Positions 17,564 through 33,414 of a stretch of DNA of 37,272 nt are shown piece after piece. The first letter of the stretch is position 1. The number at the start of each line of letters is the position of its first letter. The notes beneath the pieces are model-generated. The model was not told where the DNA came from. It searched no databases and saw only the letters and a program-made list of their open reading frames with translations. The DNA comes from Phaeoceros laevis (taxonomy: Eukaryota > Anthocerotophyta > Anthocerotopsida > Notothyladales): NCBI GenBank assembly GCA_049999765.1, contig JBNGIQ010009375.1, positions 1 to 37,272 of the forward strand. Direction: 5' to 3'. The position numbers were made by a program, and so were the translations under genes.

Positions 17564-18086
17564 AGAAAATGAGCCTCGTACCATCCATGCAGGATGCACT
17601 ACCATCCCTAATGCACATGAGGCATCCACGTGCATGCCTCTAGCATCAAGCCATGTGCAGGACCCCAGTGACTCTATTCGTTGAAGCGCTTGGGAGGTGC
17701 GCCAGCAAGCGGCAGCCTTTGTGGAAACAGCTTTATGCAGGTCCCACACAGCGGGGGACAACACATCATATGGTGCAAGCCAACTCCTCAGCAGTCCCAG
17801 GTGTGCCCCCACAATCCACTAGCCTGCTAGACTCCCAACTACAAGGCAAATGGGACGGCGGGGGGCACAAGAGTTCAAAGGCATGTAGCTTTGGTTGCAC
17901 CTGAGGGTCATTTGGAGGTGGGAGTGTGTAGGAAGATCTCTCTGTGAGGATGGACGCCAGTGGACGGGTTTCTTCTAATGCCGTGGATGCGTTGAACCTA
18001 CGAGTCTAGTGCAGCGAGGATGCCAAGTGGACCTCGTCTACCGCCTGCTCAAGTGGTGGAAGAACCTAGGTTTAGGCAGAAGCATC
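17564..18086. other. Intergenic, nothing recognised
   Basis: No gene-like frame is supported. The stretch is rich in CCAGTGG and GGATGCC-type words without a clear period. Confidence 0.4.
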
Positions 18087-18345
18087 CTACCAGTGGTTCC
18101 CACCTGAGCATTTCCCCTCCATGACATGGAAGCGACTTCCACAGCGACTTGCATCACGGCAGATGATAGTTTGACCTTTTGAAGTATACGCTGATGTCAA
18201 TTGTCACAGTTCGTATGCTTGTCCCCTCGGGTGCCTTCTTCAGAGCACCATAGTCCATCTCTCACTGTGCCCACACAACTCAGCTGGCTCCTTCTCATCC
18301 GATATGTCCCGCAATGACAGGTGCGGATGGGGCACATATCCTTCA
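18087..18345 (-). pseudogene. Decaying DYW deaminase domain, frameshifted off the PPR gene
   Basis: Directly after the PPR stop, the next minus-strand frame reads TEGYVPHPHLSLRDISD, then CGHSERW, which is the start of a DYW cytidine-deaminase-like domain with its HSE zinc and catalytic signature. After another shift, GALKKAPEGTSIRTVTI matches the block that follows HSE in the family. A third frame reads IICRDASRCGSRFHVMEGK and ends CSGGNHW-stop at 18087, where functional proteins have CSCGDYW. The CxxCH zinc motif is not recognisable and the terminal tripeptide has changed to NHW. These frameshifts and lost ligands show an inactivated C-terminus. Confidence 0.8.
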
Positions 18346-21329
18346 GTTTGGCACCAACTGTTCCAGCCTCGCATAGATACTTTCACTCTCGGGATGCTTC
18401 TTGTCCCCAGCAACAAACGTGTGCACAACTCCACCCATGTCAGTCCACCAACTCTGACCTGGCCTCTTCCGTGCCCCCAATTTCTTCCTCCTTGCCTGCA
18501 TCTCGGTTGCAGCGTCCCACATTTCAGCACTTGCATAAATGTTGGACATCAACACATAGGCTGCATCATCTGTTTCATCCACACTCACTGCAGCCTCGAA
18601 AGCCTGTCGCCCTATCTCGACGTTCCTCCACTTCTGACAAGCTCCTAACAGAGTGTGCCACACTATGTCTTTCGCTGGAAATGGCATGGTCTTCGCCATC
18701 TGGAACGCATCGTCCACATGACCTGCACGCCCCAATATGTCCAGCATGCATGTGAAGTGCTCTGCGGTTGCAGTGATACCATAATCTGTCAACATTACGT
18801 CAAACCACTCTCGAGCTTTGTCCACTAGACCCAGATGACTGCACACTGTGAGGACACTAAGAAAGGTGATGGCATCAGGGTGCATGCCTTCCAGTCTCAT
18901 CCTATCAAGCAAGTCGAACACAACATCACTATCTCCTTGGTGGGCGTATCCACTAATCAGAGCACCCCAAGCCTCAACACTTCTCTCAGGCAGTGAGTCA
19001 AACACCTGCTGTGAATCGGAAATGCTCCCACACTTTGCATACAAGTTTACCAGAGCTGCTCCCACAACCACGTCACCCTGTATTCCTCGTGCCTCAATCT
19101 CTGCATGGAGCTGCTTTCCTAGAGGCAGAGCTGCTACAGCTGCACAAGCCTGCAGCAGGGATGCATATGTAACCGAATTGGGAGTGAGGCCTTCAAGTTC
19201 CATACTCCTGTAAAGACCAAGGGCTTCCTCACTCATCCCGTGCTGGGCATACCCTGCAATCATTGCGGTCCACGTTACAACATTCTTAGATGGAAGATTG
19301 TTAAATACTCTGCAAGCATCCTGTAAGCTCCCGCACTTTGCATACATGTTCACCAAGCTGCCGCCTAGAACCACATCGTCTTGCAGTCCTCGTTCATTAA
19401 TCTGTACATCCAGTTGCTTCCCCTGACGAATTGCTCCCCCACCTAGACTGGCACATGCCTGCAGCAGGCATACATATGTAACAGAATCAGGAGCCAGGCC
19501 TTCTTGTTGCATAATCCTGTAAAGATTGAGGGCTTCTTCACCCATCCCCTGCTGCGCATAACCTGCAAGAATCGCATTCCATGCTACAACATTCCTGGCT
19601 GACAGTATGTTAAACACGTTGCGAGCATCCTCTAAGCTCCCACACTTTGTATACATGTTGACCAAGCTACCACCTAGAATCATATCATCTTGCAGTCCTT
19701 GTTCTTTGATCTGTTGATGCAGCTGCTTCCCCTCATGCAGAGCTGCTACACCTGCAATGGCACATGCCTGCAGCAGGCATACATACGTAACAGAATTGGG
19801 AGAAGTGAGGCCCTCCAGTTGCATACTGCTGTGAAGACTGAGGGCTTCATAACCCAACCCTTGTTCGACATAACCTGCAATCATTGCAGTCCATGTGACA
19901 ACATCCCTGGCTGGAAGTCTGTCAAATACTCTTCGGGCATCCTCTAAGCTACCGCACTTTGCATACATGTTAACCAAGCTGCCACCGAGAACCACATCCT
20001 CTTTCAATCCGTTTTCTTGAATTTCTGCATGCAGCTGCTTTCCTTGAAGCAGTGCTTCTACACCTCCGTTTGCACATGCCTGTAGAAGACACACATATGT
20101 CACATAATCTGGACGGCTCATGCCTTCCTGTTGCATCCTGCTGTAAAGAGTTAGGGCTTCCTGACCCATCCCTTGCTGGGCATACCCTGCGAGAATCGCA
20201 TTCCATGCTACAACATTCCTGGCCGGAAGTCTGTCAAACACCTTGCGAGCACCCTCTAAGCTCCCGCACTTTGCATAAGCATTGACCAAGCTGCCGCCTA
20301 GAGCCACATCATCTTGCAGTCCTCGTTCTTTAATTTGTGCATGCAGATGCTTTACCTCATGAAGAGTTCCCACACCTATGCCGGCACATACTTGCAGAAG
20401 GCATACGTATGTAACTGAGTCGGGTGGCGTGAGGCCTTCCTGTTGCATACTGCTGTAAAGACTCATGGCTTCCTGACCCATCCCTTGCTGGGCATAACCT
20501 GCAATCATTGCGGTCCATATAACAACATTCCTGTTTGGAATTTCGTCGAAAACTCTGCGAGCATCCTCTAAGCTTCTGCACTTCGCGTACATATTAACCA
20601 GGCTGTTATGAACAAACACATCCGGCTTCTCTGGACTGGCAAGAATATGTGCATGGACCTCCTTGCCGGCAACTAAATCTTCCGCAGCTGCACACGCTTT
20701 CAAAACTGCTACATAGATACGGTTGTCAGGCACGATTAAGGTTGACTCACGCATTTGCTGATAGAGTCGTATAGCCTCGCCAGCCACTCCATGTCTAGCA
20801 TACGCGAAGATGATGGTTGCCCAGTTAAACACATCCGGTGTAGAGACTGTGGTAAAGACTCGCATCGCTTCCTCCAGCCTCCCATGAGAAGCATACATAC
20901 CGATGAGGTGGGTGGCCAAGAATGCATCTCCTTCATACCCGCATTTGACAGAGAGAGAATGGATGCGTCTGCCCAAGGCCAGGTCCCTGTGCGAGATGCA
21001 CCACTTGAGGAAGACGTAGAAGAGATTGTTACCCACATGGCGTCCACGCTGTACTAGTAGGTTCAACGCATCTACAGCGTCATAAACTCGTCCTTCCTCA
21101 CATAGTTTCTTACACAAGCCCACCTTCAAATGTCCCTCATGTGCTGCAAAATCTCCTTGCCCTTGAATTGAGGGGGACACGGGCTCGGAAACCTTCTTCC
21201 TCCCGGAGTCCCACCTGGCTACATGGGAGTCCACCCAAGCAGCCTTGTGCCGCTTGTCGAGCCACACGGCAATCTTGGACTTCTTCTGCCTAAAATCAGG
21301 ATGCTGGGGAGTCGACTTGTTCCGTCTTT
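18343..21329 (-). CDS. PLS-class PPR protein ending in E/E+ domain (5' end in gap)
   Basis: An intronless frame of about 995 residues runs from the N gap to TGA at 18343-18345; the initiator is hidden in the gap. An N-terminal basic region is followed by about eight PLS-type pentatricopeptide triplets, with motif words such as SLVNMYAKCGSLEDARRVF, VVAWNAILAGYAQQGMG and VTYVCLLQACA. The E and E+ motifs then end with KRPGQSWWTDMGGVVHTFV, GDKKHPESESIYARLEQL. PLS-class PPR proteins bind organellar RNA in a sequence-specific way and specify C-to-U editing sites in plastids or mitochondria. Here the frame stops exactly where a DYW domain would begin, and the decayed DYW lies downstream. The product may act as an E+ type factor relying on a DYW partner, or may be a recent loss-of-function allele. 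A pseudogene relative lies at 7715-9110. Confidence 0.88.
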
Positions 21330-21729
21330 NNNNNNNNNNNNNNNNNNNNNNNNNNNNNNNNNNNNNNNNNNNNNNNNNNNNNNNNNNNNNNNNNNNNNNN
21401 NNNNNNNNNNNNNNNNNNNNNNNNNNNNNNNNNNNNNNNNNNNNNNNNNNNNNNNNNNNNNNNNNNNNNNNNNNNNNNNNNNNNNNNNNNNNNNNNNNNN
21501 NNNNNNNNNNNNNNNNNNNNNNNNNNNNNNNNNNNNNNNNNNNNNNNNNNNNNNNNNNNNNNNNNNNNNNNNNNNNNNNNNNNNNNNNNNNNNNNNNNNN
21601 NNNNNNNNNNNNNNNNNNNNNNNNNNNNNNNNNNNNNNNNNNNNNNNNNNNNNNNNNNNNNNNNNNNNNNNNNNNNNNNNNNNNNNNNNNNNNNNNNNNN
21701 NNNNNNNNNNNNNNNNNNNNNNNNNNNNN
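21330..21729. other. Assembly gap, 400 N
   Basis: A run of exactly 400 N. It hides the 5' end of the PPR gene and the 3' end of the RUNKEL-like gene. A round size suggests an estimated or nominal length. Confidence 0.99.
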
Positions 21730-26259
<4,530 letters not shown>

Positions 26260-27604
26260 AAGAGATGCTGTTGAATTCCCCTAGCCACGGGCTGTGCACT
26301 AGGAACTGGGCCAACTGGCTACAGGCTCGACGACTTTCCAGTACTTGCAGGAACGGCTGATCTGACCATCCCCTTTGAAGAACGCAAACGCAAGCTGACC
26401 AACAGCTCCCTCACCTGAGGAAATGCGGCCGGGGTTTGCAATGCAGCTCTGGCACTGGCCACAGGACTCAGCAGAAACATTCCACCAACCTCACCAGCTC
26501 CAGTGACATCCACAACACATGCGCATCCCTCGACCAATTGCGGTGCCGCTTTCCAAAAAAGAAATCTCTTCTCCCCAGAACAGTGCCAGATTCTACCCTG
26601 CCCAGACTTCAACGGGGAAGCTCAATGCAACTCCAAACACGATAGCTCCCAGGCGCTTACGAACAGCCAGGACGAGAACCACTCCACGGTATCCTGTAAT
26701 GTGTAACGGCGTGGAAGCAAGCAGTTGCTGCGGCTAGGTGGAGAGTATACAGCGGGCCGAGCCTGGAAGGAAGCGGGCAAAGGCAGAGCAGCACATTCAA
26801 AGCGCGAAAGGTGGGAAAGGGAGGGAGAGTGAATTTCAGTGAAAGGCCCAAAGCTAACCGGTGCTCCCAGACTAAAGCTACGGTACTCGTTAACTTGTGA
26901 TTAGTGTCACGTGCATTTCCTGCAGGGCTCTTTAAAAGCGAAGTTCCAAGCCGTTGCAACGGACAATCAATGCTCCAAACCTAAGTCGGATCCGGAGAGC
27001 AGGACCCGCGGCTAAAACCTGTCTACCCGCGACCGCGCCCAAACTTTTTCAAAGGCCAGCGCGCATCGCGCTGACGGGAACACGTGTGCTTCACTGGTTT
27101 TCCCTCCACCAGGACCGCTACTGGAGACTCCCTGCGGAGTGGTGGGAAACCTCATTGGCACATCATGCTAAAAGCTCATCTGATCTCTTGCTCATTCATG
27201 AGCTGCGAACATGGACAAAGCCTCCGCGAAGAAGGAATGGAGGAGGCAGCAGGTCGCCACTGGCGCCAGCGCCTGCAATTCGCTTGCATGATCCAAACTA
27301 TCAACCTCGAAAACACGGAACTGGTCAGCGCTGGAAGATGCGACTGGAAGATGCTACTGGAAGTGAGTCTTCTCTTCCATTGTTTAGCTTGGGTTCCATT
27401 TTCCATTTGCTACGAGAAGCAGGAGAATTCAACAATCTGGTGTGTGCACGCAACTCAGGACTGCTTGAATTTTCAGTACTATCGTTCTTTCTGTACTCAT
27501 CTTTCCTCTCAAGTTCTGTGATACTGATGCCAGTAGTCCTGATCCCGACCAATAGAAGTCTGGTTGATGACGCATTACTTGCAAGCAGACTTTGGGCTTG
27601 CTTC
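26260..27604. promoter_or_regulatory. RUNKEL-like upstream region and ABCG 3' flank
   Basis: No convincing gene lies here. The right part should hold the ABCG 3' UTR and the left part the RUNKEL 5' UTR and promoter, both read on the minus strand. CACGTG (G-box core) occurs at about 26908 and a TTTAAA element near 26930. The long plus-strand frame at 26954-27835 has atypical composition and overlaps the ABCG terminal exon, so it is not called. Confidence 0.35.
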
Positions 27605-30600
27605 TCAGTGACTGTGACTTGCAACATTTCCGTTCTCTGGACTTATTGTGCTCTGCCTTGGGGCAAGTGGTGCCGCTTTGGTCTTGATCAAGCTGGCAAT
27701 CACGCTATGCAAAGCTGGTCCCAGCTGCTCACTAGCTTTGATCATCAGGAAGAACACCACGCGGTAGAGGACTGCATTGGTGAAAAGGATGGCGAGATTC
27801 TCCCACTTGTCTCGGCTCAGAGTCAGTTGGTATGAGTCCCGGAGCACGTCCTCCCCTTTGATGTAAGGCGATGTTCCATCTTGGGGTTTGAATGACAAGC
27901 CTAGAAAGTCGTTCTGGTACATTCCCTGCAGGTCAAGGAGAGTATACATATCAGTGATGTCTATGCACATGTCCTGTCAGCCATGATACTTGAAGGTAAC
28001 AGGTTCAGGGTTGTTACCTGTAGGGCGTACATGTGGAATCCAATGTAGGACATTGGATACCTCCAGAATGGCTTTGGCATGTCATTGGGCAGACGAAAGA
28101 AACCAGCAACAAGCAAATATATACCCTGCAGTATAAACGGATCACAATCTCAGGTGATGCGTATCTCTACCACACAGGTTCCTGAAACATGGATCTTATA
28201 CTTGGGTTTGCTGCCGAACCTGAATACCAGCTCCTGTTATGATTCCCATGAGGAAGTTGGGAACGATGCTTGCCACTGCCATCATCATACCTTCCACCAC
28301 AAGCATACAGGCGAAGAGGGCGATGACGAAGTAGGAGAAGTGCCCGAATCCTGGATGAAGCTGTACCATGAAGTATACAATAGCTCCAGAAGCGAGTGAG
28401 ATGAGGAAAAGAAATGGAATTGAAGACAGGGAGTTGCCAATCACGAAAACTGCTACTCCGTAGTGCCCGTTCAGCCTCTCCCTGCTGAATACCTGATTCA
28501 TGATAAACTGGCAGGATGAATGACATCTCCGTGGTGTACACAACTGCAGAACACAAGAAGCAGCAGCGACTGTTTCATGATGGAGTGCCCTCAAGGAAAC
28601 GTCACTTACCTTCATGTCCTCGACAAACGAAGGAAATCCACCGATGGCCATGAAGGTCAAGAATCCAGCTATGAATGACATACCAGCCGCCCTTGCCTGC
28701 AAAACCCAGACCTCTGGTAAGTCCTTGCACTACAGACCAGTGCAGAGATGGGAGGGTAGTATTAGATGGAGTTCTGAGGGTGTCCACCTGAATTGAGCTT
28801 TCGTCCAGGCCAACTTTGTAGTACAGCGTCCCGATGCAGAGGGACAGCACGATGTAGATTGCAAGGCGCAGCCAGTAGTAGCCCATATCTCGTGACATGT
28901 TCAAAAATGATCTTCTGGTAAGTGTGAGGGCTTGCATGAAGCTGCTTGCTTGACTGCCTTTGGACTCGAGTAAAGATCCATTCTGCGAAACTCGACCATA
29001 ACCAACAGGAGTCAGCTATCAAGCTTGGCTAGATCATTTGCAGCAGGAAGTGACGATGCAAGGGCGCAAACCATGTGAGAGATTTCGTGAACTTTGGCAG
29101 CTGCAGTCATAGCGAAATCTGACGCTTGGTACGCATCAACAAGAATCTCCATTCGCTGCGCTGTGCTCATCTTGCTCATTGGATCAGCATGCTCGATGTC
29201 GTTCTGCATACAACCAAGACTTTGGAGGTCACTTGGATGTCAACCCATCCACCATAGCTAGTAGGTTCACTCAAACCGGCGTCGTCCTGGATTGCAGGAT
29301 TCTGACCTTCCTCAATTTGAAGGACCCCCGAATGGTTGCTGTCACTCTATCGAAATCAGAGTTGATTGCCCTTAAGAAATGGTCGGAAGGGTTGCGCCTG
29401 GCAGGACAAGGGATCCCAGCATCCGCAAAATGCTGCAAAAGGACAAGGTGAGTTATCTATGTCACACCGGTCTATCAAATCTATGCTCCGCGCTTCAAAG
29501 CTTCTGAATACAGCAGATGCGCAGCCGTGGCGACCCCAAAATACTTCCCACACCTGATGCGCAGCCGCGGCGGCCCCAAAATAGACTGTCTGGCCACCAG
29601 AAAGAAGAAAAAGGTTGTCGAAGATCTCAAAAACTTCACTGCTGGGCTGATGTATGGAGGCTATGACTGTTCGGCCGTCGCGAGCCAAATTCTTCAACGT
29701 GGTGACAACAAAAAAGGCAGATGCACTGGCAAAAAACAGCACCCACAGCCCGCTTACACAAGTAGTTTGTGGGGGCGGACCCAAGCACGCAACATTGGAA
29801 TGCAATACAAGCTTGGACAAGTTGATGTACCTGTCCAAGCCACTGGTTGGTTCGTCGAGGAAGAGCAATCGAGGGCGAGTGAGGATTTCTAATGCGATAC
29901 TGACTCGTCTCTTCTCACCTCCACTCAAGCCCCTTAGATGCCAGTTTCCTATGGCAGTGTCTGCGGCGTCTTGCAGTCCCATTTCCTGGATCGTGCTCTT
30001 CACCAGCGCCATCTTCTCTGCCCTGGGCATACTGTCAGGAAGTCGCAGGTTTGCAGAGAACATGATGGTTTCCAAGACCGACAGAGTTCCCACCAACGTA
30101 TCCTCTTGCGTGACATAAGCCTGCCGGGGCCAAACAGTATCATTGCACAATTGCCGTCAGAACCCATCAACGCCAGCAACCTTTTAGAACATCTATAGAC
30201 TCTCCCCTCTGGAAGATCTAGATGGAAACCAATGGCTAACTAGCTTACAGAAGCTCCATACGACAGTCTCGTCTTCTTCCCGTTGAGGAAAATGTCTCCT
30301 GATAGCCTTGCATTCTTCGACAACCTTCCTGAAAAAGGACCGATCATCACAGCATATTGATTCACATATTTTGATGATCAGACACCTAGCTTAGCCTAGC
30401 TATAGCAGAGAAGCAGCTATGATTGATGACCCGTACCAGCAAGAGTGTCGAGGAGGGTCGATTTGCCTGATCCCGAAGGCCCCATGATAGCCATGATGCT
30501 TCCGGGCTCGGCATACCCAGTGAGCCCATGAAGCACAGTTTGTTCGGTCCCTCCGCTTCCCGCAGGAATGGTCACTTTGATGTCCTTCCAAGCCAAAAAA

Positions 30601-30755
30601 GCTCCTCCGTTGCCGACCATCTCCGGGACCGCCGCATTGCTACCCCGGCTGTAGCTCCTGAAAAGGGCAACGCTCAAGGGGCTTAGAGTCCCAAGACTCC
30701 CCTCCTCCAGTGCAGTCATTTGAAGCTGCGAATGACTCCCATAGCCTTGCGCCAT
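27605..30755 (-). CDS. ABCG (WBC) half-size transporter, ABCG11-like
   Basis: Eleven exons on the minus strand join into 700 codons plus stop, with all phases matching: 30755-30437, 30328-30249, 30120-29831, 29725-29554, 29432-29307, 29203-29072, 28982-28788, 28696-28610, 28492-28220, 28125-28018 and 27925-27605. The nucleotide-binding domain comes first: Walker [10 protein letters not shown] (residues 92-100), Q-loop VTQED, signature LSGGE (198-202), Walker B LLFLDE (218-223), and the switch His in ASIHQPSSE. The six-helix ABC2 membrane domain follows from about residue 374 ([49 protein letters not shown]). The sequence is closest to the ABCG11/WBC11 group, plasma-membrane half-transporters that dimerise and export cuticular lipids. 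The exact substrate is inferred. ATG 30755 is the first Met after an in-frame stop. Confidence 0.93.
29514..29583 (-). repeat. 40-bp-spaced duplication of the 3' end of ABCG exon 4 into its intron
   Basis: The last 30 bases of exon 4 (29554-29583, TATTTTGGGGC...CATCAG) recur at 29514-29543 inside the following intron with four mismatches. In the intronic copy the CATCAG-GTG donor has become CATCTG-CTG, so only the first copy retains a usable splice donor. Confidence 0.8.
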
Positions 30756-31290
30756 TGCAATAGCGCTATCTAAGCTCAAAGCCAGTAGCTATCTGTGGCT
30801 TCTCAGATTGCCCAGTTTCTCTACCACCACCCCCACTTGAAGTGTCAAAATTTTCGGGCTTCTGGCTACCGCGACAGCTATGGATGTCGTCAATCAAGAT
30901 GATGTCTGAAGTTGGGTCCTTGAGAAAGGAAGTTCTTGGGAACGGAAGTGAAGAAGTGAAGAATTTGATTCCTGGCAACGGAAGTTCGCAGCTCTCTCCA
31001 GAAGGAGAATTTCTAGGAGCTCACAAATTTGGATCGAATGGAAGGGAAGCTCCAGGCAGGCCCAGGGCGCTGGCTTGGAGATGCAAAACGATGACGCCGG
31101 CAAGTCTGCAGCGGTTGAAGGAAGAAGAGCAGGCTTTGAAGCCACTGAAGTGCCACAGAGAGGAGCCACCAACTCCCCAGCGGCCCTCCGGTGGTAAAAA
31201 CCGGCCGGACGCCATTGATGGCGCCCATGTCGGTGCCAGGCAGCCTGGGTCTGGATTGACCGACGTGAGATCGGGGTAGGTGCACTAAGT
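30756..31290 (-). promoter_or_regulatory. ABCG upstream region
   Basis: This is the presumed 5' UTR and proximal promoter of the ABCG gene. A purine-rich GGAAGTGAAGAAGTGAAG stretch lies near 30939. The overlapping plus- and minus-strand frames of 90-145 codons have no recognisable domain and are not called as genes. Confidence 0.35.
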
Positions 31291-33200
31291 GTATATGTGC
31301 CCATCGATTTTGAGTGATTATGCGGGCCCGGCTTGAGCTTCCATACCGGTTACTGATCGCCCGGGCAACTCCAGCACGCCGGCATTGAATCCCGACGTCA
31401 AACTCGAGTCAGAGAGTCAACTCGCAGATCGTCCGCAATCCGTCCGCCATTATGCTTCTCCACATTTGTATGTAACTACATAAGCAAGTGGGTAGTAAGT
31501 ACTGATGATATCCACTCGGCCTGTCTGTCAAAAATCTCATGCCCTGTCTCCCAACTCGTCCAGGTGGCCATGTCCTTTGCATCATACTGCAGCCATCGCT
31601 GTGAACTCATCACACTATGTGGGATCCATGTAACTTTCCGCATATGCGGTTCCTCTTGGAAGGTGACAAATCACTGCACTCTGGTACCGATATGGATGTT
31701 TCTACTGCTCCTTGCGTGCCTGGCCTGACGCCTGTGCGCTGCATTAGTGGGAAGCCTTGCCTTGTACTCAAGGTGTAAGGTAAAGGTACCTGTTGATAGC
31801 GATGTTGGACGCGTCCTGCTACAATTCACGAGACAGTATACGAGGGCCACCACCGGTGGGTAGATGCAACAACGCTTGCCTGGGTGCCTTCCTCTCCTTC
31901 CGACTCATCACATCCGTAGACTAGATGGTGTAGTCAATGTAGCTTCAGGTGGTGGCAATGAAGGGAAGATGCATGTCCACACTGCACGGCCCGTGTTCAA
32001 GGTAAATGCAAGACGAGGAGACGGTTAGGATGGAAGGCATAAAAGGGACAAGTACCGGATCGTGTCAGCTGGCTCGGCCTGCAGGAGTAACCTAGCCCGG
32101 ATGGGTTTCATGATTTGGCGATGATGAACAAATAAGAATGACGTACACCAACAAAACGACGGATACCTCTGTGCACTTCCTCGTCAGCATTTGCCGATGG
32201 TAGAGACCCTGGTTTAATAGCCTGTCCAAAGTGAGGATTCTTATCAGCGGGGCACTGTTCGTTGAACAGGGATCTGATAAAAAGCAAGGCTTTGCAACCA
32301 CTTCCATGACACAGACTGTGACAGACAAAGGCTCATGAACTACGAACAGTAAGCATTTTTAGCCAATCCAGAGTTATCTTTATCACAGTACTCTCTTGTA
32401 AATTGGCATCTAGGGCTCATCTTGGAGGCCGCTAAAGTGGTTTTGCAGACCTTGCAAGTTGCACCAATGTCCCATCCCTGGCATAGTCTTTCTAACATTG
32501 CGAGGAATCCAGGGCTCACCAAGTTTGTGGCCTGCTATTGCCATCTGCCATCACGGATCTGCAAGGTGGAGATACGATCCTGTCAACTCATGGTACGCTG
32601 TCACTGCTTCCCATTTACAAAGCGCACCTCAGCAATGGGGGCAAGAAAGCAAGAAAGCCAGCACACTCAGCTTGAGATGCAAAGTTAATAAGAATCCGAG
32701 ACAATTATTGATCAGCTGGCTGGCCTCGACTTGCAGCTGTGATGATCCTGATTAAAACCCGTTCCAGATGCACAAGTTTTCAAGCGGACGTGACAGAGGA
32801 AGCATGTCTCATCTCATGCAAGATAGGAGTCAGTTCGAAGCTCGTGTCAGTGAGCAACAAGCCTAACTGCACGAGGCAAGCTTATCTCATCATCTACGCA
32901 TCCTCCACGGGCTTCACAGAGGCGTATCTCATCGGATGTCCTGATTCGCAACTTCAGCCAGCTTCGCATTGGCATCCTGCGCCCTGCAGCTGCAGATCGT
33001 TCTCTGCATCAGTCAGGTACTCCCCTGTAAAGATCCCCTGCCGCATAACCACCGGCGAGGTAAACGCAGGTGTACGACGGAAGAGCATCTACTCGCAGGG
33101 AATGGCGACAGGACCGAGCAGGATGCGGAGCACCAGGAGAAAGCGGACGAAAAAACTTCACGGGAGGCGAAGACCACCTTTTGAAGGGGGAGCATAAACT
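31291..33200. other. Intergenic, about 1.9 kb, no gene recognised
   Basis: I see no frame with domain content, tRNA gene or repeat in this stretch. Frames are short and shift often. Only generic promoter-like A/T runs are present, and any regulatory content for the divergent ABCG and ARID genes cannot be defined by eye. Confidence 0.45.
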
Positions 33201-33217
33201 CCAATCCATCCCTCCAT

Positions 33218-33228
33218 TTCTAGGGTTT
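33218..33228 (-). promoter_or_regulatory. Telo-box-like motif (AAACCCTA) upstream of the ARID gene
   Basis: TCTAGGGTTTG on the plus strand contains the reverse complement of AAACCCTA, an element common near the 5' ends of plant genes active in dividing cells. It lies about 190 bp upstream of the proposed ATG, likely in the 5' UTR or core promoter. Confidence 0.35.
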
Positions 33229-33414
33229 GTAGGGGGTTACCGGTGGTGTAATTGGAAGCGCGATGATGCGCGAATTGCAATGCATGCGGGCTGGGGTTTG
33301 GTGTGACAGGGTTTGAATGTGGTGCAGCGCGAGGGAGAAGCGGTGGCGTGGCCATCGCGGCTGGCCAAAGGAGCACCGGATTCGGCACGGCCGCCCCGGC
33401 TTGACCCCTCCCGC

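Noticed and set aside
17254-17643. A 129-codon plus-strand frame containing the CYRMVDWLNICPR peptide as a gene
   Set aside because: Only 13 residues match the GT47 family and similarity ends abruptly on both sides, so it is a fragment rather than a gene.
26954-27835. Plus-strand frame of 293 codons between RUNKEL-like and ABCG genes
   Set aside because: It overlaps the ABCG terminal exon in antisense, has no recognisable domain, and its composition is not protein-like across the whole length.
28500-28560. An extra ABCG exon between exons 8 and 9
   Set aside because: An AG acceptor near 28549 would add about 17 residues not present in the family between DMK and VF; the acceptor at 28493 gives the conserved junction.
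30842-31279. Plus-strand 145-codon frame upstream of the ABCG gene
   Set aside because: No domain, atypical composition, and it lies in the expected 5' UTR and promoter of the divergent strand.
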